Source: a virus
DNA length: 64,000 bases
Virus record (IMG/VR): IMGVR_UViG_3300037245_001419
Span: 124,001-188,000 of that record
Direction: 5' to 3' (one strand)
Below the pieces are notes generated by a model. It ran no database searches and was not told where the DNA came from. It was given only the letters and a program-made list of their open reading frames with translations. The translations under genes and the position numbers were made by a program. Of this stretch, positions 18,398 through 25,882 are shown one piece after another; position 1 is the first letter of the stretch, and each line of letters opens with the position of its first letter.

Positions 18398-18904
18398 ATG
18401 CCTTATTTTAACGAATACATAAAAACATTACTTGAGAACGATGAAAATTGTGTTTTTATCAATGAAGACGACATTCAGAATTATGATCTGTCACAAATGG
18501 ATGAGAGAATCATTAAACAGAGAGTTGTTAGAGGTGGTAAAAGAAAGTTTAAATTTCAAACGAGTAAGGCTGGATTCAAAGTTTTAGTAAACAAAGAAGG
18601 CGTACCGAAAGAAGTTTTAATTCCACCCAAAGAAAGAAAAGCAAGAGAAATTTCACAGAAACGAGCTGCAAGACTAAGAAAAGTTAAGCAAGATCCGGCA
18701 CAAGAAAAAAGAGCTGCATCAATCAAACGATCTGAGATCATCCATAAGACTTCTTCAGAAAAGAAGCAAGATGAGCTACTTAAGAAGAAAAGAGATAAAG
18801 AAAAAGAAGATAAAGAAAGACAAAAACGCTTAACAGGTGGTGGTGGTACTAAGCCAAGCGACACCAAGAGAGAATCTTTCTCAGGAGTATACTATGGGAT
18901 TTAG
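18398..18904 (+). CDS. candidate internal head protein, basic
   Basis: 168 residues with GGAGGG before the ATG. The first residues MPYFNEYIKTLLEND resemble a T4 capsid-targeting sequence (amphipathic M-x-x-x-x-E-F/Y-I ending in a Glu cleavage site). The rest is Lys/Arg-rich and helical (residues 75-150), as in DNA-associated internal proteins of T4-like heads. Overlaps the next gene by 11 bases. Confidence 0.75.
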   Translation: MPYFNEYIKTLLENDENCVFINEDDIQNYDLSQMDERIIKQRVVRGGKRKFKFQTSKAGFKVLVNKEGVPKEVLIPPKERKAREISQKRAARLRKVKQDPAQEKRAASIKRSEIIHKTSSEKKQDELLKKKRDKEKEDKERQKRLTGGGGTKPSDTKRESFSGVYYGI

Positions 18905-19073
18905 ACAATTTTTTTACGTTGAAACTAAATCACCAAAAACCAGTGGTACACGCTTTGGATTTGCTCACGTCATTAGACACCCTGCCACATCTAGTAAAGA
19001 GAATGGTAACGGCAATGGTGAAGGTGATAGTGGTAGCGATGGTGGTGGTGATGGTGGCGGTGGGGGCGAGTAA
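18894..19073 (+). CDS. small glycine-rich protein with FRQFFY N-terminus
   Basis: 59 residues from ATG 18894 (GGAG at 18884). Begins MGFRQFFYVET, nearly identical to the start of the gene at 19901, then has a GNGNGEGDSGSDGGGDGGGG tail. The shared N-terminus suggests a common targeting signal; the rest is low complexity. Confidence 0.75.
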   Translation: MGFRQFFYVETKSPKTSGTRFGFAHVIRHPATSSKENGNGNGEGDSGSDGGGDGGGGGE

Positions 19074-19075
19074 CT

Positions 19076-19594
19076 GTGAACTTTAAAGATTTTTATAGCA
19101 TAGACCCAGTAATAGTTAATCTCTCTGAAGCACTTCAGATGGACGAAGAAACTGTTGCAGATCTGCGTTCATCTACAGATTCTGGAAGAAAGAAAAGATC
19201 TGGCCCAGTGGGTTCATTTTTTGAGAATGTATCAGCTAATTGGACGGTTATGTATACCTCTACTGCAGTAACTACACCAGGCGTAAGCCGTTGGACTCAA
19301 TATATTCAACCAGTAAATTTACCTGGACTGCGAGCATCACTAGATGAAGTGAGAGCATCATTTAATGGTGACGTTTTGGCGCATTGTACGTGTCCAGATT
19401 ATCGTTACAGGCTCGAATATTATGCAACACAAGATAGTTGGAATTATGGATCTGGGCAATCGACACCACCAAATGTAACAAATCCACCACCACCTCAGTA
19501 TGGAAAACTATGCAAGCATCTGGTAAATAGCATGGGTGTTATCAAAGGATCAACACCTACGATATTAAGCAATTACAGAAAGAAATTTTTATAG
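19076..19594 (+). CDS. SWIM-like zinc-binding virion candidate
   Basis: 172 residues from a GTG start two bases after the preceding stop. N-terminus MNFKDFYSIDPVI fits the targeting pattern of its neighbours. The C-terminal half holds HCTCPDYRYRLEYY and, 30 residues later, LCKHLVNSMG, giving a C-x-C-x(n)-C-x-H zinc site like a SWIM finger with a long Pro/Asn insert. Role unknown; a packaged DNA- or protein-binding protein is a fair guess. Confidence 0.75.
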   Translation: MNFKDFYSIDPVIVNLSEALQMDEETVADLRSSTDSGRKKRSGPVGSFFENVSANWTVMYTSTAVTTPGVSRWTQYIQPVNLPGLRASLDEVRASFNGDVLAHCTCPDYRYRLEYYATQDSWNYGSGQSTPPNVTNPPPPQYGKLCKHLVNSMGVIKGSTPTILSNYRKKFL

Positions 19595-19603
19595 GAGTAT
19601 TGA

Positions 19604-19858
19604 ATGAGTTTTTTTGAATTTTTAAATGAGAAAAGATTACTAGAAGAATTGGGAAACTTCCCAGACATAGCACTCAAAGCAGGTCGTAAGAAAAAATTCT
19701 TAGTAGTTGAATATAGTGAATGTGATGGTGGAATTAAGTTAAAATCCAACCAAGGCAAAGTTTTAGCTGAACATGACGTAGGGCAATTCCTACATGCAGA
19801 TCTACTTTGTCACTTCCTTGAGGCTCACGACCATCAAGTAAAACTAAAAGAGATATAA
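19604..19858 (+). CDS. small head-type protein with FFEFLNE N-terminus
   Basis: 84 residues, AGGAG before the ATG. MSFFEFLNEKRLLEE again matches a capsid-targeting-like start with an L-x-E site. The remainder is a small alpha/beta domain (KKFLVVEYSECDGGIKL, LLCHFLEAHDHQVKL) that I do not recognise. A late promoter overlaps its stop. Confidence 0.75.
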   Translation: MSFFEFLNEKRLLEELGNFPDIALKAGRKKKFLVVEYSECDGGIKLKSNQGKVLAEHDVGQFLHADLLCHFLEAHDHQVKLKEI

Positions 19859-19861
19859 ATA
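19854..19861 (+). promoter_or_regulatory. T4-type late promoter TATAAATA
   Basis: Exact match overlapping the preceding stop, 40 bp before the 19901 gene. Confidence 0.8.
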
Positions 19862-19900
19862 GTAACAGATTGATTGAATAATTCGGGAGGATAATTTAAT

Positions 19901-20221
19901 ATGAGTTTTAGACAATTTTTTTATGAAGGCATGGCCGTTCTTAATGATAGACAAAGCAAACTAGAAGCATCACCATACCCACGAGTGGGGAGAACTTCTT
20001 ATAATGCAGTCGATGAGAATACATGGTCTGGTCACGATGCACACGCACATGGATTTAATCTAGATGAGAACGGTAACGGTAAAACAGATAGCTTCGGTAA
20101 CGTAAGCGGAAAAGATACCCACTACCATGAAGTTAGAGGATGGGCAGTATTGCCAGCCAATAACCACGCTCACGGACTTACAGACAAATCTATCAGCGAT
20201 AAGAACTTCAAGAACAGCTAA
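19901..20221 (+). CDS. histidine-rich virion candidate with FRQFFYE N-terminus
   Basis: 106 residues; CGGGAGG upstream. MSFRQFFYEG opens the protein. The body has regularly spaced histidines (GHDAHAHGF, THYHEV, NNHAHGL) around a D-x-N-G-N-G-x-T-D turn that looks like a calcium- or metal-binding loop. It ends the late block; its stop overlaps the stop of a convergent small gene. Confidence 0.8.
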   Translation: MSFRQFFYEGMAVLNDRQSKLEASPYPRVGRTSYNAVDENTWSGHDAHAHGFNLDENGNGKTDSFGNVSGKDTHYHEVRGWAVLPANNHAHGLTDKSISDKNFKNS

Positions 20222-20358
20222 GGATTAAAGTAATCACCTTCAGATGGTATTTCTTTATCCCACGGCCAATAGACATGAAAATTATCTGGTATGTAATGAA
20301 TGCCAGGTATTAAACTTATGGAAATCACTATGTGATTTTCGTTTGTGATTATACACAT
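20218..20358 (-). CDS. small unknown protein
   Basis: 46 residues, too short for usual ORF lists. AGGAG stands 10 bases before the ATG, and the ATG overlaps the preceding stop (TAATG). Contains IPGIHYIPDNFHVYWPW. Last gene of the 25.5-20.2 kb early operon. Confidence 0.55.
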   Translation of the reverse strand: MCIITNENHIVISISLIPGIHYIPDNFHVYWPWDKEIPSEGDYFNP

Positions 20359-20783
20359 TATTTTTTATCTCCTGTCCAAGTATCCCATTCTTTCCAACGT
20401 GTAAAATTAATATGTATTTCTTTTTCAGAGAAATACTTTAGTTTTAGTTGGCATATTTCTTCAAGGCCGTCAATACGAGAGTAATTCAACGCACATCCCT
20501 TGCTACTACAAATATCCTTCAGCTTACTCAATTGATTTTGAGGTATACCAAGTGTATAGTAATAGTCTCCACTATAACGCAACGCCCACGCATGCCTATC
20601 ACCATCTTCACCTGATCTAACTAAAGTAATTTTATCAGTCAACCCATACTTATAATTACCAATCAACAAACTAAAGTTCATACTACTATTACTATAACCA
20701 GACGGTTTACCTTCAAAATGAGTGTTAAATATATTTCCGTATAAGTATTTGAGCACTACTTTTCTTTTATCTAACTTTGCCAT
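20358..20783 (-). CDS. KLKY-family paralogue 1
   Basis: 141 residues. Starts MAKLDKRKVVLKYL; the C-terminal part reads ICSSKGCALNYSR, then GLEEICQLKLKYFSEKEIHI, the signature shared by nine proteins in this window. The KLKYF codons contain the interspersed decamer. Function unknown. Confidence 0.85.
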   Translation of the reverse strand: MAKLDKRKVVLKYLYGNIFNTHFEGKPSGYSNSSMNFSLLIGNYKYGLTDKITLVRSGEDGDRHAWALRYSGDYYYTLGIPQNQLSKLKDICSSKGCALNYSRIDGLEEICQLKLKYFSEKEIHINFTRWKEWDTWTGDKK

Positions 20784-20786
20784 ACA

Positions 20787-21170
20787 TTACCAGGTTTTAA
20801 ATTCTACTTCTTTATCTGCAAAATACTTTAGTTTGATTGCACAAATCGCTTCGAGACCTTCTTCTCTTGATAGCAGCATAGCCTTGTTCCTATCCTTCAA
20901 TATCTCTTCTGCCATTTTAACCTTATCTAAATGTATCTCAAAAGCAAACCAATAAGGCGTACACCCATACGTAGCACGCACAGGATTATATAACAACCCT
21001 TTACTTACTCTAATTCCACTAAGCTTTACCAGCTCATATTTATCAGTTAAAACATAACTATAATTGCCGATACGTAAACTGTAGTATGTCATCCTAGAGT
21101 ATATGTTACCTCTATACGCATACCCATGTAAACGATGTACCCGTACTTTTCTTTTATCAAGCTTTGCCAT
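20787..21170 (-). CDS. KLKY-family paralogue 2
   Basis: 127 residues from the ATG at 21170 (TTG at 21173 is closer to no better site). N-terminus MAKLDKRKVRVHRLHGYAY, C-terminus AMLLSREEGLEAICAIKLKYF. Most similar to paralogue 1, three bases away, so a tandem duplication is likely. Both contain a YVLTDK or YGLTDK turn in the middle. Confidence 0.85.
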   Translation of the reverse strand: MAKLDKRKVRVHRLHGYAYRGNIYSRMTYYSLRIGNYSYVLTDKYELVKLSGIRVSKGLLYNPVRATYGCTPYWFAFEIHLDKVKMAEEILKDRNKAMLLSREEGLEAICAIKLKYFADKEVEFKTW

Positions 21171-21507
21171 CAAATATTATCTCCGTATTGGGAAAACACT
21201 TTAGTTTGCACTCACAGAAATCCACTATCTTATTATCATTATCTCGTGAATGAAGAACAGCATATCGTGAGTGCTCACAAATCTTTTTAACTATATCTAA
21301 CTTAGCCTCTGAGAATGAAAATGTATGAGACCTTCTTACAGACCATTGATTGTCATGAACAGTCATAGATGGACGACGAGTTACATTTCCTTTATGGTAA
21401 TCATATAATACGTTATCTATTAATAATCTGAAGTAGTGATTGTCATGAAATACATTGATGCCGTTATCGTGTAAAAACTTAAGTTTAACTATCTTTTTCT
21501 TTGTCAT
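21157..21507 (-). CDS. KLKY-family paralogue 3
   Basis: 116 residues. Starts MTKKKIVKLKFLHDNG; C-terminus ICEHSRYAVLHSRDNDNKI then VDFCECKLKCFPNTEIIF. Third consecutive family copy, overlapping its neighbours by 14-23 bases. Confidence 0.85.
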   Translation of the reverse strand: MTKKKIVKLKFLHDNGINVFHDNHYFRLLIDNVLYDYHKGNVTRRPSMTVHDNQWSVRRSHTFSFSEAKLDIVKKICEHSRYAVLHSRDNDNKIVDFCECKLKCFPNTEIIFDGKA

Positions 21508-21784
21508 ACATTTTTATTCGGTGTGGATAAAGCTTTTTCAAATCATCTAACGTTTCATGCATTTGCTGCAAAAGCTCTCGACCTTTGGTAGGCTTAAAAC
21601 AACCCATTTTAGTTTTTTCTTCGTCTGATTTACGAATGCCATTTTCATCCCACCATATCTCTAACATTCTATCATTACCATCTTTACACACTCTATCATA
21701 TACAAGTTTATGATTTACAAATCTGTCATTGCAACATTCATAAGAATCACATTCGTTACAACCACCAGTAATTTCTTCACTCAT
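21485..21784 (-). CDS. small cysteine-rich protein
   Basis: 99 residues. GCNECDSYECCNDRF near the N-terminus and two further cysteines (RVCKDG, MGCFKP) could bind zinc; the C-terminus is helical and charged. Not recognised. Confidence 0.8.
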   Translation of the reverse strand: MSEEITGGCNECDSYECCNDRFVNHKLVYDRVCKDGNDRMLEIWWDENGIRKSDEEKTKMGCFKPTKGRELLQQMHETLDDLKKLYPHRIKMYDKEKDS

Positions 21785-22476
21785 TTGTTTTTCCTCCGTT
21801 TTTTGCCGCCAGGTAACGTTTTAAAAGAGTAATCATAGAACCCCTTAGAATCTCGTATGACTTCATCAGATCCAACAGGAACTGTCCCTTGTGACTCCAA
21901 CGCCAACTCATTATTAAGATACATATGCAGCTCTTGCATTGCAGTATATGGATCTAGAACTCTAACGAAATCTAAAGGTTTCAACTCAGGATTAACTTCT
22001 AATCCATATTTGGAATCACGCCAATAATGATCATGAATTACCCTAAAGATAGGCACTTTATATTTTAAAAATAATGATTGAAGAAACTTATTATTGCGCA
22101 TCTTCTCATATGCATTTTTATATGAATAATTATCTCTAATATGATGTCGCCTACCCTCCTTTGAGTATTCAGCAAAGAATATATCCATTTCATCAGAATC
22201 AAATATATACCGATCTTTAGTATGATAATTTGAAGACACTACTTTCACATAAGGATATATCACTCCGGCAAAACCGATAGCTTCAATCTCATGAATAGTA
22301 TTGGATTTATTCCAATCATCCCAATATATACAGTGATCATCCCATGTGAATATTTCCAACTTATGTAGAGCATTTTCAATTATTTCAGTTTTACGTTCAT
22401 ACACTGGCACAACCTCGTCTTGAAACATGTTCAAGACGGAGTCGTAGTAATCAGTAAACTTGGAATAGATCCTCAT
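21781..22476 (-). CDS. conserved phage protein of unknown function
   Basis: 231 residues. MRIYSKFTDYYDSVLN, the central IGFAGVIYPYVKV and a charged C-terminus match a type of protein often annotated hypothetical in large phages. No catalytic motif visible. ATG overlaps the end of the NADAR gene. Confidence 0.85.
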   Translation of the reverse strand: MRIYSKFTDYYDSVLNMFQDEVVPVYERKTEIIENALHKLEIFTWDDHCIYWDDWNKSNTIHEIEAIGFAGVIYPYVKVVSSNYHTKDRYIFDSDEMDIFFAEYSKEGRRHHIRDNYSYKNAYEKMRNNKFLQSLFLKYKVPIFRVIHDHYWRDSKYGLEVNPELKPLDFVRVLDPYTAMQELHMYLNNELALESQGTVPVGSDEVIRDSKGFYDYSFKTLPGGKKRRKNK

Positions 22477-22958
22477 TACTTTTCATCCATAAACTTTTTA
22501 CGAACATCCATCAGACATATACCCAATAGATTTTTTCCCTTCCAGTTTTTCCGGTCAAATCTTTTCGGGTCATGCTCATCCAAACCGATACCCCAAATCT
22601 TATCAACAGGGGAAGCTTCAACAAGTTCTTTATCACCAGTATCAAACATATACTTTTTTAGTTGCTCGTTCTGACCGAACTTAGCTATGTTCGCATCGAT
22701 AACAATTTTAATGCGGTGCTTATTCCACTCAGCATCATTAAAGCCTTCAACCATACGACCATGCATTTTTTGATCCCATGGATTTTTAGCTTCGAGTATC
22801 ATAGCGAGTCGTTCGTCATCATTAAAGACCCGTGCCTTACCTGCCATCATGTATTGCTCTGCAGTTAAGTATGTAACTCCATCAACGACAAATTCTGATT
22901 TGAACCACTGGCTAAAAGGGCCACCGTAAAAGAAATGAAAATTGTTAGGCTTAGTCAT
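22476..22958 (-). CDS. NADAR-family protein (YbiA-like)
   Basis: 160 residues from ATG 22958; a longer frame to 23030 lies inside the macro gene and is rejected. FYGGPFSQWF, LTAEQYMMAGKARVF, NPWDQKMHGR, WNKHRIKIVIDANI, VDKIWGIGLDEHD and WKGKNLLGICLMDVRKKF are the family motifs in order. NADAR proteins cleave ADP-ribose-type N-glycosidic bonds; some remove ADP-ribose from guanosine in DNA and act as antitoxins to DarT1. It overlaps the macro-domain gene by 8 bases, so the two are co-translated. Confidence 0.92.
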   Translation of the reverse strand: MTKPNNFHFFYGGPFSQWFKSEFVVDGVTYLTAEQYMMAGKARVFNDDERLAMILEAKNPWDQKMHGRMVEGFNDAEWNKHRIKIVIDANIAKFGQNEQLKKYMFDTGDKELVEASPVDKIWGIGLDEHDPKRFDRKNWKGKNLLGICLMDVRKKFMDEK

Positions 22959-23439
22959 TAGTTTTTCCTCCAAGTAATGTTTCTGCTTCAACCAGTGTGG
23001 CATTCTTGTCCCATATGACAACGGTAACATCTTCTCCTCCTAGTTCTTCATTAATAATTAGTTCTATAATTTCCCAGTCACCTCTTGCAAGACCAGCACC
23101 TATTTTAGGCATGCCAATCTTCTTGCCAGAGAACAACTTTTTAATACATCTCATTGCACCACGAACAGCATCGTAGTCAATGTTTATGTTTTGCCTGTTA
23201 CAACCAAACTGTGTGTAAGAGTTTATAACTGTTGGCTTAGTTTTCATAGTGTATGTAATCGTACCCAACTTACTTCTATCACCCTTAATAGTTGCTTTAT
23301 CCTTTTCCCAGGCTTCAGGGAAACTTTCTTTAATCTGTGGCGCAATACCAGACCCCATGTTACAGAAGCAGTTACAGCCATGTGTAATAGCATCAAACTG
23401 AAGTGCATCTTTTACGAGGTCTCCTTTAATATACTTCAT
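22951..23439 (-). CDS. macro-domain protein (ADP-ribose hydrolase/phosphatase-like)
   Basis: 162 residues. MKYIKGDLV, then ITHGCNCFCNMGSGIAPQI, KLGTITY, VINSYTQFG and IGMPKIGAGLARGDWEIIELI follow the Poa1/TARG1-type macro fold; the NxxxxMGSGIA and GAGLARGDW loops form the ADP-ribose pocket. Such enzymes hydrolyse ADP-ribose esters or ADP-ribose-1''-phosphate, and DarG-type macro domains remove ADP-ribose from thymidine in DNA. Paired with NADAR downstream. Confidence 0.92.
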   Translation of the reverse strand: MKYIKGDLVKDALQFDAITHGCNCFCNMGSGIAPQIKESFPEAWEKDKATIKGDRSKLGTITYTMKTKPTVINSYTQFGCNRQNINIDYDAVRGAMRCIKKLFSGKKIGMPKIGAGLARGDWEIIELIINEELGGEDVTVVIWDKNATLVEAETLLGGKTND

Positions 23440-23918
23440 TTACCCTTCTTGTAGTTAAAAAATTTGTCAATGTCTTTTTCTTCACCCTGATCTCTGAACA
23501 TGTTAATAGATGATATAAGGTCTTCGTAACTATCAACTAGGTAGTTATGCTTAATTTTAACATCAAATGGTATAACGTGTTTTGGGAAAAACTTTAGTTT
23601 AATCTTCGAGAATAGGTTCACTTCATCAGATTTATGTCTGTGGATAAGAGCCATGTTAGTGGACGTACATATCTCAGAAACCGCAGTTAAGTCATCAGCA
23701 CTAAACATAAATGTATAATGGAAAGAAGACGACGACCCATACCAACGTTGCTTAGACCTATCCTCATAAGTTTTAGCATCGTACCGCACAAGATTGTCAT
23801 TCAACATCATGTATTTGTAGTTGCCAACCAACAAGTTAAAATGAACCCCATCTTTTGAATCACGAGGATGGCTTAGCAGCCATCTTAAATTAATTTTTCT
23901 ATCATCAAGATTAGCCAT
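23436..23918 (-). CDS. KLKY-family paralogue 4
   Basis: 160 residues, the longest member. MANLDDRKINLRWL resembles the start of paralogues 1 and 2; C-terminal core ICTSTNMALIHRHKSDEVN then LFSKIKLKFFPKHVIPF, followed by an extra 35-residue charged tail. Confidence 0.85.
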   Translation of the reverse strand: MANLDDRKINLRWLLSHPRDSKDGVHFNLLVGNYKYMMLNDNLVRYDAKTYEDRSKQRWYGSSSSFHYTFMFSADDLTAVSEICTSTNMALIHRHKSDEVNLFSKIKLKFFPKHVIPFDVKIKHNYLVDSYEDLISSINMFRDQGEEKDIDKFFNYKKGK

Positions 23919-24369
23919 TTTCAGCCTCCTTAGATTTTTTAGTTGCTAGATACTCAAGAGAGTATTTAATGTTATCGGTTACTTCAGTTACATTAGAAAA
24001 CAACATGTCTACCTTGTGGTAGTTATTATCATAAATCTTGTATAGCCGAAGACCGTCATCAAATATAATTAATGAATGCTGAGGGTATTGCTTCAATATT
24101 GTTTCAGTGTACTTCAAATCCATTAACGTCTGGTCTAGGTATGCTGCCTCGTGATTCTCCTCAAGTGTGTAATGCATGGGGGAACTATCACGTACTTTTT
24201 CACGCTTAATGTTTTCACATTTATTTTTAGTAATACGTTGTTGTATGCCAAAGCTGTTACCACGCTTATCAATAAGCACAAAGTTCATCTTAACACGAGT
24301 GTGTATTAAGTTATAACACGCTGAAAGCATCTTAGATGATTCGCTTAGTGTAAAATACCGTTCTGTCAT
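23911..24369 (-). CDS. unknown early protein
   Basis: 152 residues, alpha/beta, with a lysine-rich central stretch. No motif recognised. Overlaps both neighbours (8 and 4 bases), so it belongs to the operon. Confidence 0.85.
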   Translation of the reverse strand: MTERYFTLSESSKMLSACYNLIHTRVKMNFVLIDKRGNSFGIQQRITKNKCENIKREKVRDSSPMHYTLEENHEAAYLDQTLMDLKYTETILKQYPQHSLIIFDDGLRLYKIYDNNYHKVDMLFSNVTEVTDNIKYSLEYLATKKSKEAENG

Positions 24370-24590
24370 GTTTCACCCTCATAAGAGTTTATTATGTTTA
24401 CCGCCTCTTCCATGCTATACGTTGGACTAGACTCACTGTCTCTATTTTTATCCATCCTAGCTACTTTCCAATAGTCCGCAGTTCTAGAATTCTCAATATC
24501 ATCTTCGGTTATTGTGCGTAATGCATCATTTAACCCAATCTGGCCGATCTTATAACACAAGTCATAGTCGGTTAACTTTTTTACATCCAA
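24366..24590 (-). CDS. unknown early protein
   Basis: 74 residues, acidic and helical (DLCYKIGQIGLNDALRTI). Possibly starts slightly downstream. Not recognised. Confidence 0.75.
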   Translation of the reverse strand: MDVKKLTDYDLCYKIGQIGLNDALRTITEDDIENSRTADYWKVARMDKNRDSESSPTYSMEEAVNIINSYEGET

Positions 24591-24618
24591 TCCATTGACC
24601 TCTCCAACCCAGTGATTA

Positions 24619-24855
24619 TTATTCTTCCACGCTCTCTTTTACTACTTTAGTTTGATCTTCCTGACTGTCAATATACAGCTGAAGCATACCACCGACAACG
24701 GCATCAAATGATACACTATAACCATCACATACAGTCATGATATGATCTATAGTTTCGTCGCTTATAGTAACATCTATCTCTGATACTTTAGTCATGGATA
24801 GATGTTTTTCATACAATTTAAAGTATGATTTTTCTGGTACTTTTGGTGTATCCAT
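24619..24855 (-). CDS. unknown early protein
   Basis: 78 residues, helical in the second half (IDHIMTVCDGYSVSFDAVVGGMLQ). ATG overlaps the preceding TAA (TAATG type). Not recognised. Confidence 0.8.
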   Translation of the reverse strand: MDTPKVPEKSYFKLYEKHLSMTKVSEIDVTISDETIDHIMTVCDGYSVSFDAVVGGMLQLYIDSQEDQTKVVKESVEE

Positions 24856-25262
24856 TAATGCTCCTTCTCAGTGACTTCATCAACGAATTCCCATTTTTTG
24901 TCGGATGTATTGAATCTGTATATCATAACATCTTGATACTCAACTGCAATCTCAAGTATACCACTACGTATCATTTTACCGCTAGTGATTGATTCGAAAT
25001 ACGCAAGTATCTCATCAACATCACTATAGTCTCTGAGATCACCATAGAAGATAACCGCACGACATGCAAGAGCGTTCTCAGTACCTGTCTTGATAAGCTT
25101 GTATTCCAGGCTACCTTCACTACCACACGGCAGTATAGTGTCTTCTACATCATTCTCCCATGTAGATATTTCACCTAGTTCTTTTTCTGTTATGATGGGT
25201 ATACCTAGGGCAGGTATTCCGTCATATCTAATTGATGCATTTACATGAGTCCATTGGGACAT
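24855..25262 (-). CDS. unknown early protein
   Basis: 135 residues, predicted alpha/beta with IPALGIPIITEKELGEI near the N-terminus. Two bases separate it from the upstream gene. Not recognised. Confidence 0.85.
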   Translation of the reverse strand: MSQWTHVNASIRYDGIPALGIPIITEKELGEISTWENDVEDTILPCGSEGSLEYKLIKTGTENALACRAVIFYGDLRDYSDVDEILAYFESITSGKMIRSGILEIAVEYQDVMIYRFNTSDKKWEFVDEVTEKEH

Positions 25263-25263
25263 A

Positions 25264-25545
25264 TTATTCCTCGTCTTTGTTGAATATTTCTATAACCTGT
25301 TTTACCTTGTCGATCATATGAAGATCATCGCAATAAAATACCCCATCACCAACAAACTCACGCTGTTGAGTAAGATAAAAGTCAGGAACTTTATCCACTT
25401 TAGTTACTTCCTTCAAGACATTAGCTAAAGCAATCATTTTATACTTATCATCCATTTTTGTATCTTCACATACATCAGTACAAGAAGTAAAAGCTAAAGC
25501 ACCGATTATTAACTGTGCTTCTTTTTTAGTAATTTCTATTTTCAT
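25264..25545 (-). CDS. unknown early protein, first gene of the operon
   Basis: 93 residues: KIEITKKEAQLIIGALAFTSC, a helix-rich protein resembling small phage regulators in length only. First gene behind the promoter at 25578-25605. Confidence 0.85.
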   Translation of the reverse strand: MKIEITKKEAQLIIGALAFTSCTDVCEDTKMDDKYKMIALANVLKEVTKVDKVPDFYLTQQREFVGDGVFYCDDLHMIDKVKQVIEIFNKDEE

Positions 25546-25577
25546 AAGTTATTTCACAAAAGTGGCGTATATGTAAT

Positions 25578-25605
25578 AAAATAACAAAATAAAAGTTATT
25601 GTCAA
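25578..25605 (-). promoter_or_regulatory. early promoter for the 25.5-20.2 kb operon
   Basis: TTGACA, 16 bp, TATTTT reading leftward (17 bp gives ATTTTA). Its spacer lacks the AGTTAATTAACT palindrome of the 36-62 kb promoters. Confidence 0.6.
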
Positions 25606-25617
25606 TGTATTTTTTTA

Positions 25618-25646
25618 TTGAAATTAATAATTATATTTACTATACT
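25618..25646 (+). promoter_or_regulatory. sigma-70-type promoter, divergent
   Basis: TTGAAA, 17 bp, TATACT reading rightward toward 25682; back to back with the leftward operon promoter. Confidence 0.65.
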
Positions 25647-25681
25647 TATTATATAATATATGTACTAAGATTGGAGTTAAT

Positions 25682-25882
25682 ATGATTATTTGTGTTGAGT
25701 GTCACACAGAGATGAAAGTTGAGAAAAATGGTGTTGTTGTCCGCTATGGTGGAAACCACTGTTACTCAGGAGACAGTTGGAAATGCCCTACATGCGGTAA
25801 AATGGTAATCAATTGCAATAACAGCCCGTACCCTTCAGATGAACCTTTAGATCCGAAACACGATATCGAAATGAATCAATGA
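25682..25882 (+). CDS. small zinc-ribbon protein
   Basis: 66 residues. CVECHTEM near the start and WKCPTCGKM near residue 40 form a C-x2-C...C-x2-C ribbon. TTGGAGTT precedes the ATG. Overlaps the ligase gene by 4 bases. Confidence 0.85.
   Translation: MIICVECHTEMKVEKNGVVVRYGGNHCYSGDSWKCPTCGKMVINCNNSPYPSDEPLDPKHDIEMNQ

Noticed and set aside
22959-23030. Longer N-terminus of the NADAR protein
   Set aside because: The extra residues lie in the macro-domain gene, carry no family motif and lack a ribosome site.
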